Shown piece after piece: positions 17,895 to 26,735 of a DNA stretch of 64,000 bases (position 1 is its first letter; every line of letters starts with the position of its first letter). Location of the stretch: assembly GCF_022012415.1 (NCBI RefSeq), contig NZ_JAKLTR010000001.1:496001-560000 (forward strand), written 5' to 3'. The stretch comes from Terrimonas ginsenosidimutans. GTDB taxonomy: Bacteria > Bacteroidota > Bacteroidia > Chitinophagales > Chitinophagaceae. The notes below the pieces were generated by a model. That model did no database searches and was not told the DNA's origin. It worked only from the letters and a program-made list of their open reading frames with translations. Position numbers and translations under genes: made by a program.

Positions 17895-18464
17895 ATGAGC
17901 AACAGAGTATTATCTGTAGGAAGCCAGTTTCCTGCATTCAAGAAGAAAGCAGTAGTATCTATCGAGAAAGGCAAAGAGTTTACCGATCTGACCAACGAAT
18001 TCGCTTCAAAAGATGGCAAATGGACGGTGATGTTCTGGTGGCCGAAAGATTTCACTTTTGTTTGCCCAACAGAGATTGCAGAATTCAACAAGAAAGCAGG
18101 TGAGTTTTCGGATCGTGACACAGTACTGATAGGCGCTTCTACCGATTCTGAATTTGTACATGCTGCCTGGAGAAGAGATCATGCTGATCTGCGTGACCTG
18201 AAATTCCCAATGCTGGCTGACACTTCAAAATCTCTCGCTGATGAACTCGGCATTCTTGATCAGGACGAAAAGATCGCTTACCGCGCTACTTATATCATCG
18301 ATCCTCAGGGTATCGTTCGTTGGGTTAGCATCAACGATCTGAACGTCGGCCGCAATGTGCAGGAAGTGATCCGTGTGCTGGATGCCCTGCAAACTGACGA
18401 GCTCTGCCCTTGCAACTGGAAAAAAGGCGAAGAGACGCTGACAACACAACTCAGCCTTAACTAA
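17895..18464 (+). CDS. ahpC: Peroxiredoxin AhpC (alkyl hydroperoxide reductase subunit C)
   Basis: This 189-residue thioredoxin-fold peroxidase has the peroxidatic Cys57 in DFTFVCPTE. Resolving cysteines are Cys171 and Cys173 in ELCPCNW near the C-terminus. The CPCNW ending and the AhpD-like gene downstream (99 bases away) resemble the mycobacterial AhpC/AhpD system, in which AhpD reduces AhpC instead of AhpF. It removes hydrogen peroxide, alkyl hydroperoxides and peroxynitrite in the cytoplasm. Regulation by a peroxide sensor is suggested by the OxyR-like site upstream. Confidence 0.95.
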   Translation: MSNRVLSVGSQFPAFKKKAVVSIEKGKEFTDLTNEFASKDGKWTVMFWWPKDFTFVCPTEIAEFNKKAGEFSDRDTVLIGASTDSEFVHAAWRRDHADLRDLKFPMLADTSKSLADELGILDQDEKIAYRATYIIDPQGIVRWVSINDLNVGRNVQEVIRVLDALQTDELCPCNWKKGEETLTTQLSLN

Positions 18465-18562
18465 TAAACCCTCCTTACAGCTGGCTTCCGCTATGGATCT
18501 TTTCAGCCGGAAATGAAAAGGTGGCCGGAAGCCGGTCAGGAGGAGATAAAAAAAGATCAACG

Positions 18563-19162
18563 ATGAGCGAAATACTTACGATACAAAACGAAACGCTGAA
18601 CAACCTTCTGGCCGACCTCCAGATCAGTGGATATATTCCTTCTGCCAATGTAATGGCGCTGGTACAGGCTGAGTCGCGTTTTATAAAAGACCTTAAGATC
18701 AATGTCGGCAACGCGATCAATAATACACAATATCTAAGCCGCAAGGAAGCAGTGCTGATCGCTTTGGCTGTTGCGGTAAATGAGAAGTTTGTATTGCTGC
18801 AGGAAAGCTTTACCACGCTCGCGAAAGAAACCGGAGCTTCGGATGCAGAGATCGCCGAAGTGGTGGCCTGTACTTCTTTAATGAATACCAACAATGTATT
18901 CTATCGGTTCCGTCACTTTATGCAGAAGGACTTTTACAATAACCAGCCGGCCGGTATCAAAATGAGCATCATGATGAACCCGGTAACAGGGAAAGAGTTT
19001 TTCGAATTGCTGAGCCTTGTCATTTCGGCGGTGAACGGTTGTGAAATGTGTGTTTCCTCCCATGAGCAATCTGTTTTACAGCACGGAGCAAGCGAGTCAA
19101 AGATCTTTGAAGCGGTTAAAGCCGGTTCAATCATCAAAGGACTCATCACTGTACTTGCCTGA
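18563..19162 (+). CDS. ahpD: Carboxymuconolactone decarboxylase/AhpD-family alkylhydroperoxidase
   Basis: From the ATG at 18563 the protein is 199 residues (MSEILTIQNETL). The AhpD motif is CEMCVSSHEQ: a CxxC redox pair with a His four residues after the second Cys, as in mycobacterial AhpD (Cys-xx-Cys-xxx-His). The helical DUF/CMD scaffold surrounds it. In that system AhpD takes electrons from a lipoyl protein and passes them to AhpC. Placement directly after ahpC, with a terminator only after this gene, supports one operon. A longer GTG start at 18521 is unlikely because it precedes the AGGAGG at 18539-18544. Confidence 0.9.
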   Translation: MSEILTIQNETLNNLLADLQISGYIPSANVMALVQAESRFIKDLKINVGNAINNTQYLSRKEAVLIALAVAVNEKFVLLQESFTTLAKETGASDAEIAEVVACTSLMNTNNVFYRFRHFMQKDFYNNQPAGIKMSIMMNPVTGKEFFELLSLVISAVNGCEMCVSSHEQSVLQHGASESKIFEAVKAGSIIKGLITVLA

Positions 19163-19187
19163 TAATACAGCTCCTCTATATAAATAA

Positions 19188-19233
19188 CTGCGAAGAAAAA
19201 ATGCCAGTCATATGCGGCATTTGATCTTCGCAG
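19188..19233 (+). terminator. Intrinsic terminator of the ahpC-ahpD operon
   Basis: ctgcgaaga pairs with tcttcgcag, with an inner aaatgcc/ggcattt stem, 25 bases after the AhpD stop. The T-run is modest (tttaagttt). Confidence 0.6.
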
Positions 19234-19262
19234 TTTAAGTTTAGGGCAACAGTGCCTAACCG

Positions 19263-20036
19263 ATGTCAGCAATGCCCCGGATCCAACAGATTTTTTTTAT
19301 CGCGATATTTTCGCTGACCGCAGCAATATCATCCGGGCAGGACTCTTTATTTTCTGTTGTGAATTTGTGCAATAGAGTTCAGGATGTAACCGTATGGCTG
19401 AATGTGTTTTCAAACGACCCTGCTTTTGCAAACGCAAAGAACGCAATAGAGAAGGCTGCAATTGATAAGAACGAACATGGAGTAATGTTCGGCAGAGATG
19501 CATCGGGAAAGATGATCCATTCCGGGATAGTGAGTGAAAAGACAAGGAACGCTTCTTCCGTAAATATCAATTTTCCCGGAGCTTTTGCAGATATGCATAA
19601 TCATCCGGGAAATACAGCACCTTCTGCAGGGGATATTTACAATCTGATCAAGGTCAACAGGCATCACTCCGCATTTGATACGAGATGTGCAATGCTTGCC
19701 AACGGAACAATTTATGCCATTGTAATAACTGACAGGCAAAAGGCAGACTCTTTTATAAGCAAATATCCGCCCGAACAAACTGCCGGATATTCTCCCCGGT
19801 TCCCGGAGAAGCTGTTCAGCGAATTCGCCGAGATCAAATCTTACCTGATCAATATCCAGGAAATGGATAGAATGAAAGCGGATGAGATTGCGACTGCGTT
19901 TATTCTTGACAAATACAATTGTGGAGTCGATTTGTTTCTCTATGATGGATCAAAACGATTTTCACGGGTTGTGGTCAGGGAAATGATCAGTGGGAATGGA
20001 AACAGATTCTACCAAATGGAGCTGTGCGCAGAATAG
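19263..20036 (+). CDS. Secreted protein with a JAMM/MPN-like metalloprotease motif
   Basis: The 257-residue product has a signal peptide (about residues 5-25, ending AISSGQ) and no other membrane segment. The centre contains ADMHNHPGNTAPSAGDIYNL, that is His112-x-His114-x6-Ser121-xx-Asp124. It is preceded by Glu71 in NEHGVMFGRDASGK. This Glu / HxH / SxxD arrangement is the JAMM (MPN+) zinc signature and closely resembles the HNHP-SGD-PSxxD loop of RadC, but with one residue less between His and Ser. JAMM enzymes cleave isopeptide or peptide bonds. A periplasmic or secreted version with no partner domain is unusual. I do not recognise a named family. The start could also be the Met at 19272. 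Confidence 0.72.
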   Translation: MSAMPRIQQIFFIAIFSLTAAISSGQDSLFSVVNLCNRVQDVTVWLNVFSNDPAFANAKNAIEKAAIDKNEHGVMFGRDASGKMIHSGIVSEKTRNASSVNINFPGAFADMHNHPGNTAPSAGDIYNLIKVNRHHSAFDTRCAMLANGTIYAIVITDRQKADSFISKYPPEQTAGYSPRFPEKLFSEFAEIKSYLINIQEMDRMKADEIATAFILDKYNCGVDLFLYDGSKRFSRVVVREMISGNGNRFYQMELCAE

Positions 20037-20226
20037 TTAAAGAAAGCCTCTGCTGCATGTCTCTCGAACCCCAGATCTGTAGTATTGCGGCGCATTAATA
20101 ACCCCATAGACAACCATGAAAGCAGTTGATATCCCAGCCATATTTTGTACATCAGGAGAATGACCGACGATATCAGGGATAGGGCTCTCGCCTTATAAGG
20201 TAAACGTCTTCAGGGGTTTTAATTCA

Positions 20227-20269
20227 AATGCCGTTTAATTGACCGGTCATGGGTCAATTAAACGGCATT
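20227..20269. terminator. Bidirectional terminator, perfect 18-base stem
   Basis: aatgccgtttaattgacc (20227-20244) and ggtcaattaaacggcatt (20252-20269) pair perfectly. The hairpin lies between two convergent genes (stops at 20036 and 20311) with T-rich sequence on the exit side of each strand. Confidence 0.8.
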
Positions 20270-20310
20270 GTATTCATTTAACTAAATAGTCGGCCGCCAG
20301 GATTGATCGT

Positions 20311-22560
20311 CTACTTTAACGGAAAATCCCAGATAGGGTTTACTCCCAGCAAATGTTCAACAAAGTAATTCCACTTTTTCTTGGTGAAATAATCATTGTA
20401 CTTGCCGGTATATCCGTGATGCTGGCTTGGAAGTATCAGCATATCAAATTCTTTGTCCGCTTTCACGAGTGCCTCCGCTAGCTTGAATGTAGCCGATGGA
20501 TTAACATTTTCATCGATGCCTCCATGCACGATCAATAGCTTTCCTTTAAGGTTACCTGCCATCGTGATATTTGATACCTGGTGATAAGTAGAATCCACTG
20601 GCCAGCCCATATACATTTCCGGCCACCAGTCTTTTTCCATACGGAAATCGTGGTCAGCAGAACTTGCTACGGATACTTTATAAAAGTCCGGAAACTCCAG
20701 TACGGCATGTCCCGCATCATAGCCTCCCGCGGAGTGTCCAAAAATTCCCACGCGCGAGGTATCGATCCAGCTATAACGCCTGCCAAGATCTTTTATGGCA
20801 ATAACATGGTCTGTCAGGTTTTTGCCCATGTTTTTATAGGAAACATTATGAAATGCTTTGGAACGATTAGCGGTTCCGAGTCCATCAACAGCAACGACAA
20901 TAAAACCCAGCTCAGCCAGGGCCTGGTTTGATCTTGAAATACCGGTCATGAAATTTCTTGGGAACATATAAGTATGCGGTCCTGTATAAGTCTGATCAAT
21001 AACAGGGTATTTTTTGCTGGCATCGAAGTTGCTCGGCTTCCAGACAGCGCCGTAAATCGTTGTTACTCCATCACGGCCAATGGTTGAAAAAGCTTCCGGC
21101 ATTGGGAAGTTCATTGCCTGTAGCGCTGTTATATCAGCTTGAGCAATCGTGGTAACTTGTTTCCCGGTCTTTCCATCCCGCAGCAGGAAAACAGGTGCTT
21201 TATCCAGTGTAGAGATATTATCTATGAAGTACTTTCCCCCGGGTGCTATTGAAACATCGTGATTGGCAATTTCCGGAGTAAGCAGGGTTAAGCCTGTTCC
21301 GTTCATTTGTATCCGGTAAAGATGTTGGTAGTAAGGATTCCGGCCAGGTTCCTTTCCAGAGGCCGTAAAAAAGATCGTCTGGCCCTTTTCATCAACGTCG
21401 ATAATATCATTTACATAAAAATCGCCACTCGTGATTGGCTTGAGGCTTTTATCCTTTGTGTTCAACAGGTAAAGCTGACGCCAGCCACTGCGTTCTGAGA
21501 TCAGCAACATGCGGGATGGATCATCCAGCTGAGATGACCTGAAATTATCGATATTTGTTTTGCTTGTTTCTGTATAAATGAGCTCTTGTTTCTTCGATGC
21601 CGGCTCAAAACGAAAGATATCTATCTGCTGATAACCGCGCACCTGCCTTTCTATGAACGATACGCCTGGTTCTTTTCCCCATTCACATGAAGCGGCATTC
21701 ACATCCCTGAATTCATCTTTACGGATCTCTTCACCTGTTGCGACATTGAAATACACGGGAGTCATATACACCATGTTTGTATCGCCGGGGGAACCACGGT
21801 AGTAAGAAAGCAATTTGGGTTTGAAAAGCGTGTCTATGCTCCAGTCGAGGAGATACATCTTTTCACCCTTACGCAGATCGCAGATATATGCCTGGATCCA
21901 TTTGGAATCCGGCGACCAGCTTACAGAAAAGTGCTGTGGACGTTCGCCATTTTCTCCTTCGATCAGTTCTCCCCATCCATAGTACGTCGCATATTCATAG
22001 TTTTTGAAACCTGCTGTACTGAGTTGTTTTACTTCTCCGCTGGCGGTGTTTTTTATGAACAGGTTATAGTCCTTTGAATAAGCAACCCAGAGACCATCGG
22101 GGGATTTTTGTTCCATTCGGTTGTTCCCGGATCGTTTCTTCCGTGTAAGAGAATAGTTACTGAGATCAAGTGAGTACTCACGTCCCTCCACGTTCAGATC
22201 TATATGCGTCCTATCTGCGTAACGCGCAATACTGATGGGAAGGTCTGTTGGTTTAACATCTCTTTTTAATGAATCGGAAAGAATTTTTGAAAGGCGATCA
22301 TGATCAAAGAGTGTTTCCTGTTTCATCTTCTTCCACTCTATCTTGTAAAAGGACTTCCTGTCTTTATCCTGCAATTGATAAGACACCCCTGTACTGTCGC
22401 CAAACCAGGAGTAAGGCACATTTACATTAAAGATCTTTTTATTGACTACGTTGGAATACATAAAGGAAACAGCCCTTGCATAATCGGTTTTGCTGAGTTG
22501 CTGCGAAAAACAATTGACGAATAGAAACAGGAACACAAAAGAGAACGAAGATTTCTTCAT
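20311..22560 (-). CDS. S9-family prolyl oligopeptidase (dipeptidyl peptidase IV type)
   Basis: From the ATG at 22560 the protein is 749 residues with a signal peptide (MKKSSFSFVFLFLFVNCFSQ). A DPP-IV beta-propeller fills about residues 90-500 (SPDGLWVAYSKDYNLFI, FSVSWSPDSKWIQAYI). The alpha/beta-hydrolase domain carries the catalytic triad Ser610 in FGHSAGGYDAG, Asp683 in HGGIDENVNP and His714 or His715 in SQHHGYTGK. It should remove X-Pro or X-Ala dipeptides from peptides in the periplasm. The gene lies 57 bases after the stop of the EamA gene and may be cotranscribed with it. Confidence 0.92.
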   Translation of the reverse strand: MKKSSFSFVFLFLFVNCFSQQLSKTDYARAVSFMYSNVVNKKIFNVNVPYSWFGDSTGVSYQLQDKDRKSFYKIEWKKMKQETLFDHDRLSKILSDSLKRDVKPTDLPISIARYADRTHIDLNVEGREYSLDLSNYSLTRKKRSGNNRMEQKSPDGLWVAYSKDYNLFIKNTASGEVKQLSTAGFKNYEYATYYGWGELIEGENGERPQHFSVSWSPDSKWIQAYICDLRKGEKMYLLDWSIDTLFKPKLLSYYRGSPGDTNMVYMTPVYFNVATGEEIRKDEFRDVNAASCEWGKEPGVSFIERQVRGYQQIDIFRFEPASKKQELIYTETSKTNIDNFRSSQLDDPSRMLLISERSGWRQLYLLNTKDKSLKPITSGDFYVNDIIDVDEKGQTIFFTASGKEPGRNPYYQHLYRIQMNGTGLTLLTPEIANHDVSIAPGGKYFIDNISTLDKAPVFLLRDGKTGKQVTTIAQADITALQAMNFPMPEAFSTIGRDGVTTIYGAVWKPSNFDASKKYPVIDQTYTGPHTYMFPRNFMTGISRSNQALAELGFIVVAVDGLGTANRSKAFHNVSYKNMGKNLTDHVIAIKDLGRRYSWIDTSRVGIFGHSAGGYDAGHAVLEFPDFYKVSVASSADHDFRMEKDWWPEMYMGWPVDSTYHQVSNITMAGNLKGKLLIVHGGIDENVNPSATFKLAEALVKADKEFDMLILPSQHHGYTGKYNDYFTKKKWNYFVEHLLGVNPIWDFPLK

Positions 22561-22617
22561 TTGAATGGTTTTGGCTCTTAAATGTAAGTCATTTTCTGCC
22601 GCATCAGTAAACACCGG

Positions 22618-23520
22618 TTATTGCTTTGTTCTTCCGCGCCTGCTGGTAAGCGCAACGCCCATAAGAACGAGCAGAGCCCCGAGGATCTGCCAGACGGTAA
22701 CTTTCTCGCTCAGGAAAATAATGGCTATAGCGGCTCCGATCACCGGGTCAAAGTTCATGAAGTTGCCCACCTGTACCCCCGACAGGGTTTTTAACACCCG
22801 GTTGTAAAGAATATAGCAAATAGCGGAAGAAAAAATACCGAGATAAAGAACCGCCAGCCAGGCTTTGAATGAGACCGAAGGAAACTCCGCAGTCCGCCAC
22901 AATTCAATGGCAACAGCCGGAATCAATACCAGCGTGCCGATCGTTGTACTTATGGCGGTAAGCTGAACCGCATCATAACGTTCAAGGCTTTTCGAAATAA
23001 TGGTGTAAAATCCCCATGCCAGTACAGCGAAGATCATCAGTGTATTTCCAAGGATGGCATTCCTGGCACCATAAAATTCCCCTACGAATCCGATCAGCAC
23101 AACGCCTGCCATAGAACACACAACGCCTGCGATCTGAACTTTCCTCAACCGCTCTTTCAGAAAGATAATCGAGAGAAGAATGATCGAGATAGGAATAAAG
23201 CCCTGGATCAATGCGCCGGCAGCCGCCGTTGTATAGTATAACGCCATATTAAAGAACAGGTAGAAGAAAGTGATGCCTGTCAGACCCATTAACGCTACCT
23301 TTTTCATTGGCGGACCTGCCTGGAGGAGCTGCATCTTTTTCTTATGGATCAAATAATATGGGATCAGGCAAATCGCCGCTACACCATTCCGCAGAAATGC
23401 AAAGAAATAAGGAGGGATGCTTTCTACAGCCACCTTTGTTACAGCTGAAGCGCTACCCCAGATGGTTACGATCAATATGATGCTCAGTAAAGCGCCGGTT
23501 TTGCTTTTAGGAGACGGCAT
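22618..23520 (-). CDS. EamA-family (DMT) transporter
   Basis: This 300-residue inner-membrane protein has ten hydrophobic segments arranged as two repeats of the EamA domain. The first starts LLSIILIVTIWGSASAVTKV and the second MIFAVLAWGFYTIISKSL. Members export amino acids, nucleotide precursors or other metabolites; the substrate here is not predictable. The C-terminus is short and basic (SRRGRTKQ), as is usual for the positive-inside rule. It is divergent from the PhnD-like gene. Confidence 0.88.
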   Translation of the reverse strand: MPSPKSKTGALLSIILIVTIWGSASAVTKVAVESIPPYFFAFLRNGVAAICLIPYYLIHKKKMQLLQAGPPMKKVALMGLTGITFFYLFFNMALYYTTAAAGALIQGFIPISIILLSIIFLKERLRKVQIAGVVCSMAGVVLIGFVGEFYGARNAILGNTLMIFAVLAWGFYTIISKSLERYDAVQLTAISTTIGTLVLIPAVAIELWRTAEFPSVSFKAWLAVLYLGIFSSAICYILYNRVLKTLSGVQVGNFMNFDPVIGAAIAIIFLSEKVTVWQILGALLVLMGVALTSRRGRTKQ

Positions 23521-23609
23521 TATGTCTATAGATTAATGACGTTGAATTTAATCATTTAGCCGGAAATCAAAGGTTTCATAAGTCAGGAGCGGATTTATCT
23601 CGCTGAATG

Positions 23610-23647
23610 ACCGTTGAACGGCTATTTCGCCCAATTGAACCGTTTAT
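23610..23647 (+). promoter_or_regulatory. Two LytTR-type half-site candidates upstream of the PhnD-like gene
   Basis: ACCGTTGAA (from 23610) and ACCGTTTAT (23639-23647) resemble the 9-base LytTR half-site [TA][AC][CA]GTTN[AG][TG], with eight and nine matches. The second ends 24 bases before the -7 box at 23672. Their 29-base period is longer than the 21-22 typical for LytTR pairs. Confidence 0.3.
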
Positions 23648-23671
23648 GCTTCCCTCGTTGGGCTGGCCAGT

Positions 23672-23679
23672 TAATTTTG
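23672..23679 (+). promoter_or_regulatory. -7 promoter element of the PhnD-like gene
   Basis: TAATTTTG fits TAnnTTTG and ends only four bases before the ATG at 23684, predicting an mRNA with at most one or two untranslated bases. Confidence 0.5.
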
Positions 23680-23683
23680 TAAA

Positions 23684-24589
23684 ATGAAGAGATTTGCCTT
23701 TTCCACGCTATTGTTGTTTTTGCTTTCTGGTCTGTCAGCACAGATAAGGATTGCCACATATCAGTATGCAGATAATGATCGAATCGCTAATATAGAACCG
23801 TTCGCGAAGCATTTGAAAACTGTATATGGACTGGACACCCGGGTGAAAAGTTACCCGACGGTACATGCATTTATAGATGCTATCAGGAATAATGAGGCAG
23901 ACGTTGCGCTCATCAATACATTCGGGTATTTCCTTTTACAGGTAGCTGACAAGCCGTATCCAATGCGCCCCTTACTCACGCTTGCGATCAGGGAAGATGC
24001 AAAGGATAATTACAAAACGGCTTTTCTCTCTTCGACAAAATCAACGATCACAGCGTTGGAAGACGTAAAAAAATCTGCTGCTGATACAAGGCTGGCGCTT
24101 GTTGCAAAAGGTTCCACTTCTGGTAATATGCTACCAAGGCTGGCGCTTAGCTATGCCGGGATCAAAGATGCGGAGCAATCTTTTGCGAAAGTAATGTATG
24201 CAGGCACTCATGCCAGGGCGATCGATGCGGTATTAAATAATGAAGCGGATCTTGCAACAATGGGATTGACGGAGTACCAGCGGTATCTTGAAAGAGATTC
24301 AGCAAATGCATCAAAGCTTCGTCTTGTTTGGGTTTCTCCCGAAATCCCTCTCGGACCTGTATTGTTTAATAATAAACTGTCAAAGCAAGATATAGAAACA
24401 TTAAGCAGGGCTTTTCTTGAGTTGAATGAAAAAGATCCGGAATCGCTTAATGCAATAAAAGCCGGATGGTCGGAAGCAAAACAGGCAACAAAATATATCA
24501 CGATCACCGATTCTTTCTACAACCCGTTCAGGAAAGTTTTGGGAAATCAAAAGGATCTTGAGCGCATCCTTCGTCAGTTTGCAGAATGA
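23684..24589 (+). CDS. PhnD-like phosphate/phosphonate-type ABC substrate-binding protein (orphan)
   Basis: This 301-residue secreted protein has a signal peptide (FSTLLLFLLSGLSAQ). It shows the type II periplasmic binding fold of PhnD/PtxB proteins: AQIRIATYQY, FAKHLKTVYGLDTRVKSYPT, NNEADVALINTFGYFLL, VAKGSTSGNMLPRLAL and LNNEADLATMGLTEY. No ABC permease or ATPase gene is next to it. The gene instead converges on a LytTR response-regulator and kinase pair, its stop only a few bases from theirs. It could be a sensory binding protein rather than a transport component; the ligand is not predictable, and many relatives do not bind phosphonates. Confidence 0.78.
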   Translation: MKRFAFSTLLLFLLSGLSAQIRIATYQYADNDRIANIEPFAKHLKTVYGLDTRVKSYPTVHAFIDAIRNNEADVALINTFGYFLLQVADKPYPMRPLLTLAIREDAKDNYKTAFLSSTKSTITALEDVKKSAADTRLALVAKGSTSGNMLPRLALSYAGIKDAEQSFAKVMYAGTHARAIDAVLNNEADLATMGLTEYQRYLERDSANASKLRLVWVSPEIPLGPVLFNNKLSKQDIETLSRAFLELNEKDPESLNAIKAGWSEAKQATKYITITDSFYNPFRKVLGNQKDLERILRQFAE

Positions 24590-24592
24590 TAA

Positions 24593-25306
24593 TTATACGA
24601 GTAGTTTAAGCACTTCGTTCCGGTAAAGCTTGCCAATGGGCAGTTCTGTTTTTCCGATCTCAATGATCTCCGAAGTAAACGATTTGATCTGTGTCAACGA
24701 AACGATATACGATCTGTGTATCCTGACGAATTCGCGTTCCGGCAACATTGCTTCCACGGAACTGATGGATTGCTTGGTAATGATCGTTTCCGTATTTGTG
24801 ATCACTTTGATATAATCCTTCATGCTTTCGATATAGAGCACATCGCGCAGCATTACTTTTATCATTTTCCGGTCAGCACGGAAATAAACAAATGAGTCGT
24901 TTTTCTTTTCCTCCACCCCGGCCGGTTCGGGCTTTGTCTGTGAGAGTTGAAATGCCTTATCGACAGCTTTAAGAAAACGGTCGAACTGAATTGGCTTAAG
25001 GAGATAGTCCACAATATCGAGTTCATAGCCTTCCAGCGCATACTCTGCAAATGCTGTCGTAAATATTACTTTTGGCGGAAACTTTAGTGTTTTAAGGAAA
25101 TCATTGCCATTTAGTTGAGGCATTCTTATATCAAGAAAGATCAGGTCAACGGAATTCTTTTGCAAAAAGGCAAATGCCTGAAGAGCATTACCGCATTCGC
25201 CGGAGAACTGTAGCCCGGGAATTTGTTCTATATACCTTCGAATGATCTCGCGCGCTGGCGGCTCATCGTCCACAACCAGGCAACGGATGAGATTTTGTTC
25301 AGCCAT
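24593..25306 (-). CDS. LytTR-family response regulator
   Basis: From the ATG at 25306 the protein is 237 residues. The receiver domain has the acidic pocket VVDDEPPAR (Asp13, Asp14), phosphoacceptor Asp59 in FLDIRMPQLNG and the LLKPI lysine. The LytTR DNA-binding domain follows from about residue 140 (FYFRADRKMIKV-like start, FVRIHRSYIVSL, LPIGKLYRNEVLKLL). LytTR domains bind direct repeats near promoters. Its start overlaps the end of the kinase gene by eight bases, so the pair is translationally coupled. The longer start upstream (MNQWRATPF) would lie well inside the kinase gene and is less likely. Confidence 0.93.
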   Translation of the reverse strand: MAEQNLIRCLVVDDEPPAREIIRRYIEQIPGLQFSGECGNALQAFAFLQKNSVDLIFLDIRMPQLNGNDFLKTLKFPPKVIFTTAFAEYALEGYELDIVDYLLKPIQFDRFLKAVDKAFQLSQTKPEPAGVEEKKNDSFVYFRADRKMIKVMLRDVLYIESMKDYIKVITNTETIITKQSISSVEAMLPEREFVRIHRSYIVSLTQIKSFTSEIIEIGKTELPIGKLYRNEVLKLLV

Positions 25307-26474
25307 GGGATGATCCGGTTTTGTTTGTATGAATGGAGTTGCCCGCCATTGGTTCAAGTTCGACTTTCAGGTTCACAATGAATACATCATCATCATTTGT
25401 GACCACAAGATCGTGTTTGTTCGGATATAATAATTCAAGCCGCTTCTCAACATTTCTGACTCCGATACCAGATGCGCTTTCGATGATTTGGGATTCCGCT
25501 GATTTCCCGTTCATTAATTTCATTCGCATCATATCACCTTTCAGAGTGATCTGCAGATTGATCCAGGGTTGTTCAAGAATGCGACTGGTACCATGTTTAA
25601 AGCTGTTTTCGATCAGGGGAAGAACAAGCAACGGTGCGATCTGAAGATCGTTCGTGTCTTCCGGTATGTCGACATGCAGATCCAATGCATTCCCATAGCG
25701 AACTTTTTCCAATTCAATATAATCCCTGATCATCTTTAACTCTTGGGAAAGAGGAACAAGTGGTTGATTACACTCATAAAGAATGAATCGAAGCAGATCA
25801 GAAAGACCGGTTACCAACCTGGATGCTTCGGGGGATGTATTCTGTGTGTAGGAATAAATATTGTTCAGCGTGTTAAAAAGGAAGTGTGGATGAACCTGTG
25901 CCTTTAAGAGCTGCAATTGGCTTTCCACGTTTTCTTTTTGCAGTTGAAGATTTCGCTGTTCTTTCAGATAAAGAGATTTCATCAGTTTGATTGCAGCCGC
26001 AACACCGGCAATAGTTAGCCCGCCGCGGAGACCTGCCATAAGAGAAAGATGGATAGAAAGCCAGGAGCCACGGGGAGGTCTGTAGTAAGATTCACCGGAA
26101 ATAGCCAGTCTGATCGGCTCAACTATCGTGAGAGCGATCGTGGCAGAAAGGCCGGCAGCAGCGAGCGCAAGAATGGCCACCCCTATAGCACTCATGAGGT
26201 ATTTCTGTTTCAGAATATATCTCGGGATCAGGAAGTACATCAATGAATAAGACAGGAACATGTGCACTACCAGAAAGATCAGTGACTCCAGTAAGGAAAG
26301 CGGCAGGCGTTGCAGGAATGCCTGTGCACTGTACATGGCAACGAACGAATAAAGAAATCCCTGGAAAAGCCACCAGGTGATCCAGAACAGCAGATGCCGC
26401 CGCAGGCGGTATTTTCGTTCATCTGAAAATATAAAAGGATAGCGACCCATATCTGTATTAAAAATACAACGCAT
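25299..26474 (-). CDS. LytS-type sensor histidine kinase (His_kinase/HATPase)
   Basis: This 391-residue membrane protein has four hydrophobic segments in the first 165 residues. A short coiled linker (KEQRNLQLQKENVESQLQLL) leads to the His_kinase domain with AQVHPHFLFNTLNNIYSY, phosphoacceptor His197. The ATP-binding part has the N-box LPLIENSFKHGT and G-box SGIGVRNVEKRLELLY. There is no extracytoplasmic sensor domain, so the signal probably comes through the membrane segments or from a partner protein; the PhnD-like protein beside it is a candidate. A shorter start at 26450 (MGRYPFIF) is equally plausible. Confidence 0.9.
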   Translation of the reverse strand: MRCIFNTDMGRYPFIFSDERKYRLRRHLLFWITWWLFQGFLYSFVAMYSAQAFLQRLPLSLLESLIFLVVHMFLSYSLMYFLIPRYILKQKYLMSAIGVAILALAAAGLSATIALTIVEPIRLAISGESYYRPPRGSWLSIHLSLMAGLRGGLTIAGVAAAIKLMKSLYLKEQRNLQLQKENVESQLQLLKAQVHPHFLFNTLNNIYSYTQNTSPEASRLVTGLSDLLRFILYECNQPLVPLSQELKMIRDYIELEKVRYGNALDLHVDIPEDTNDLQIAPLLVLPLIENSFKHGTSRILEQPWINLQITLKGDMMRMKLMNGKSAESQIIESASGIGVRNVEKRLELLYPNKHDLVVTNDDDVFIVNLKVELEPMAGNSIHTNKTGSSHG

Positions 26475-26496
26475 GCTTCGATCGGCATGAGCTTAT

Positions 26497-26518
26497 AGCC
26501 GTTTATCGCTATACGGCT
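26497..26518. promoter_or_regulatory. Inverted repeat upstream of the kinase gene
   Basis: agccgt and acggct flank a ten-base spacer, 23 bases upstream of the kinase start at 26474. It also contains GCCGTTTAT, eight of nine matches to the LytTR half-site, so it could serve autoregulation. Confidence 0.35.
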
Positions 26519-26664
26519 GGTTTCCGGCGACAAACGGCGCAGAAGATGTCCGGTAGCCGAAAGTCATGGTATTCGCCCGACGATCACGGGCATTGCTACG
26601 CGCAAAGACAGTGACAGACCAACGGTGATGATCTCCCTGCCAACACCTTCCTACGAACAAAAAA

Positions 26665-26696
26665 AGACCCCATTCTGTATGGACAGAGCAGGGTCT
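26665..26696 (-). terminator. Intrinsic terminator of the small exported protein gene
   Basis: On the minus strand agaccc and gggtct close a stem with an inner tctgt/acaga stem, followed by seven T. It lies 40 bases after the stop of the gene at 26736. A perfect 16-base palindrome (26698-26713) is directly upstream. Confidence 0.7.
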
Positions 26697-26735
26697 GACT
26701 CACCGCGGTGAGTAACCACAATCACGAGGTATATC

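Noticed and set aside
23684-24589. Phosphonate uptake operon
   Set aside because: No PhnC or PhnE gene is near the binding-protein gene, so a transport system cannot be claimed.
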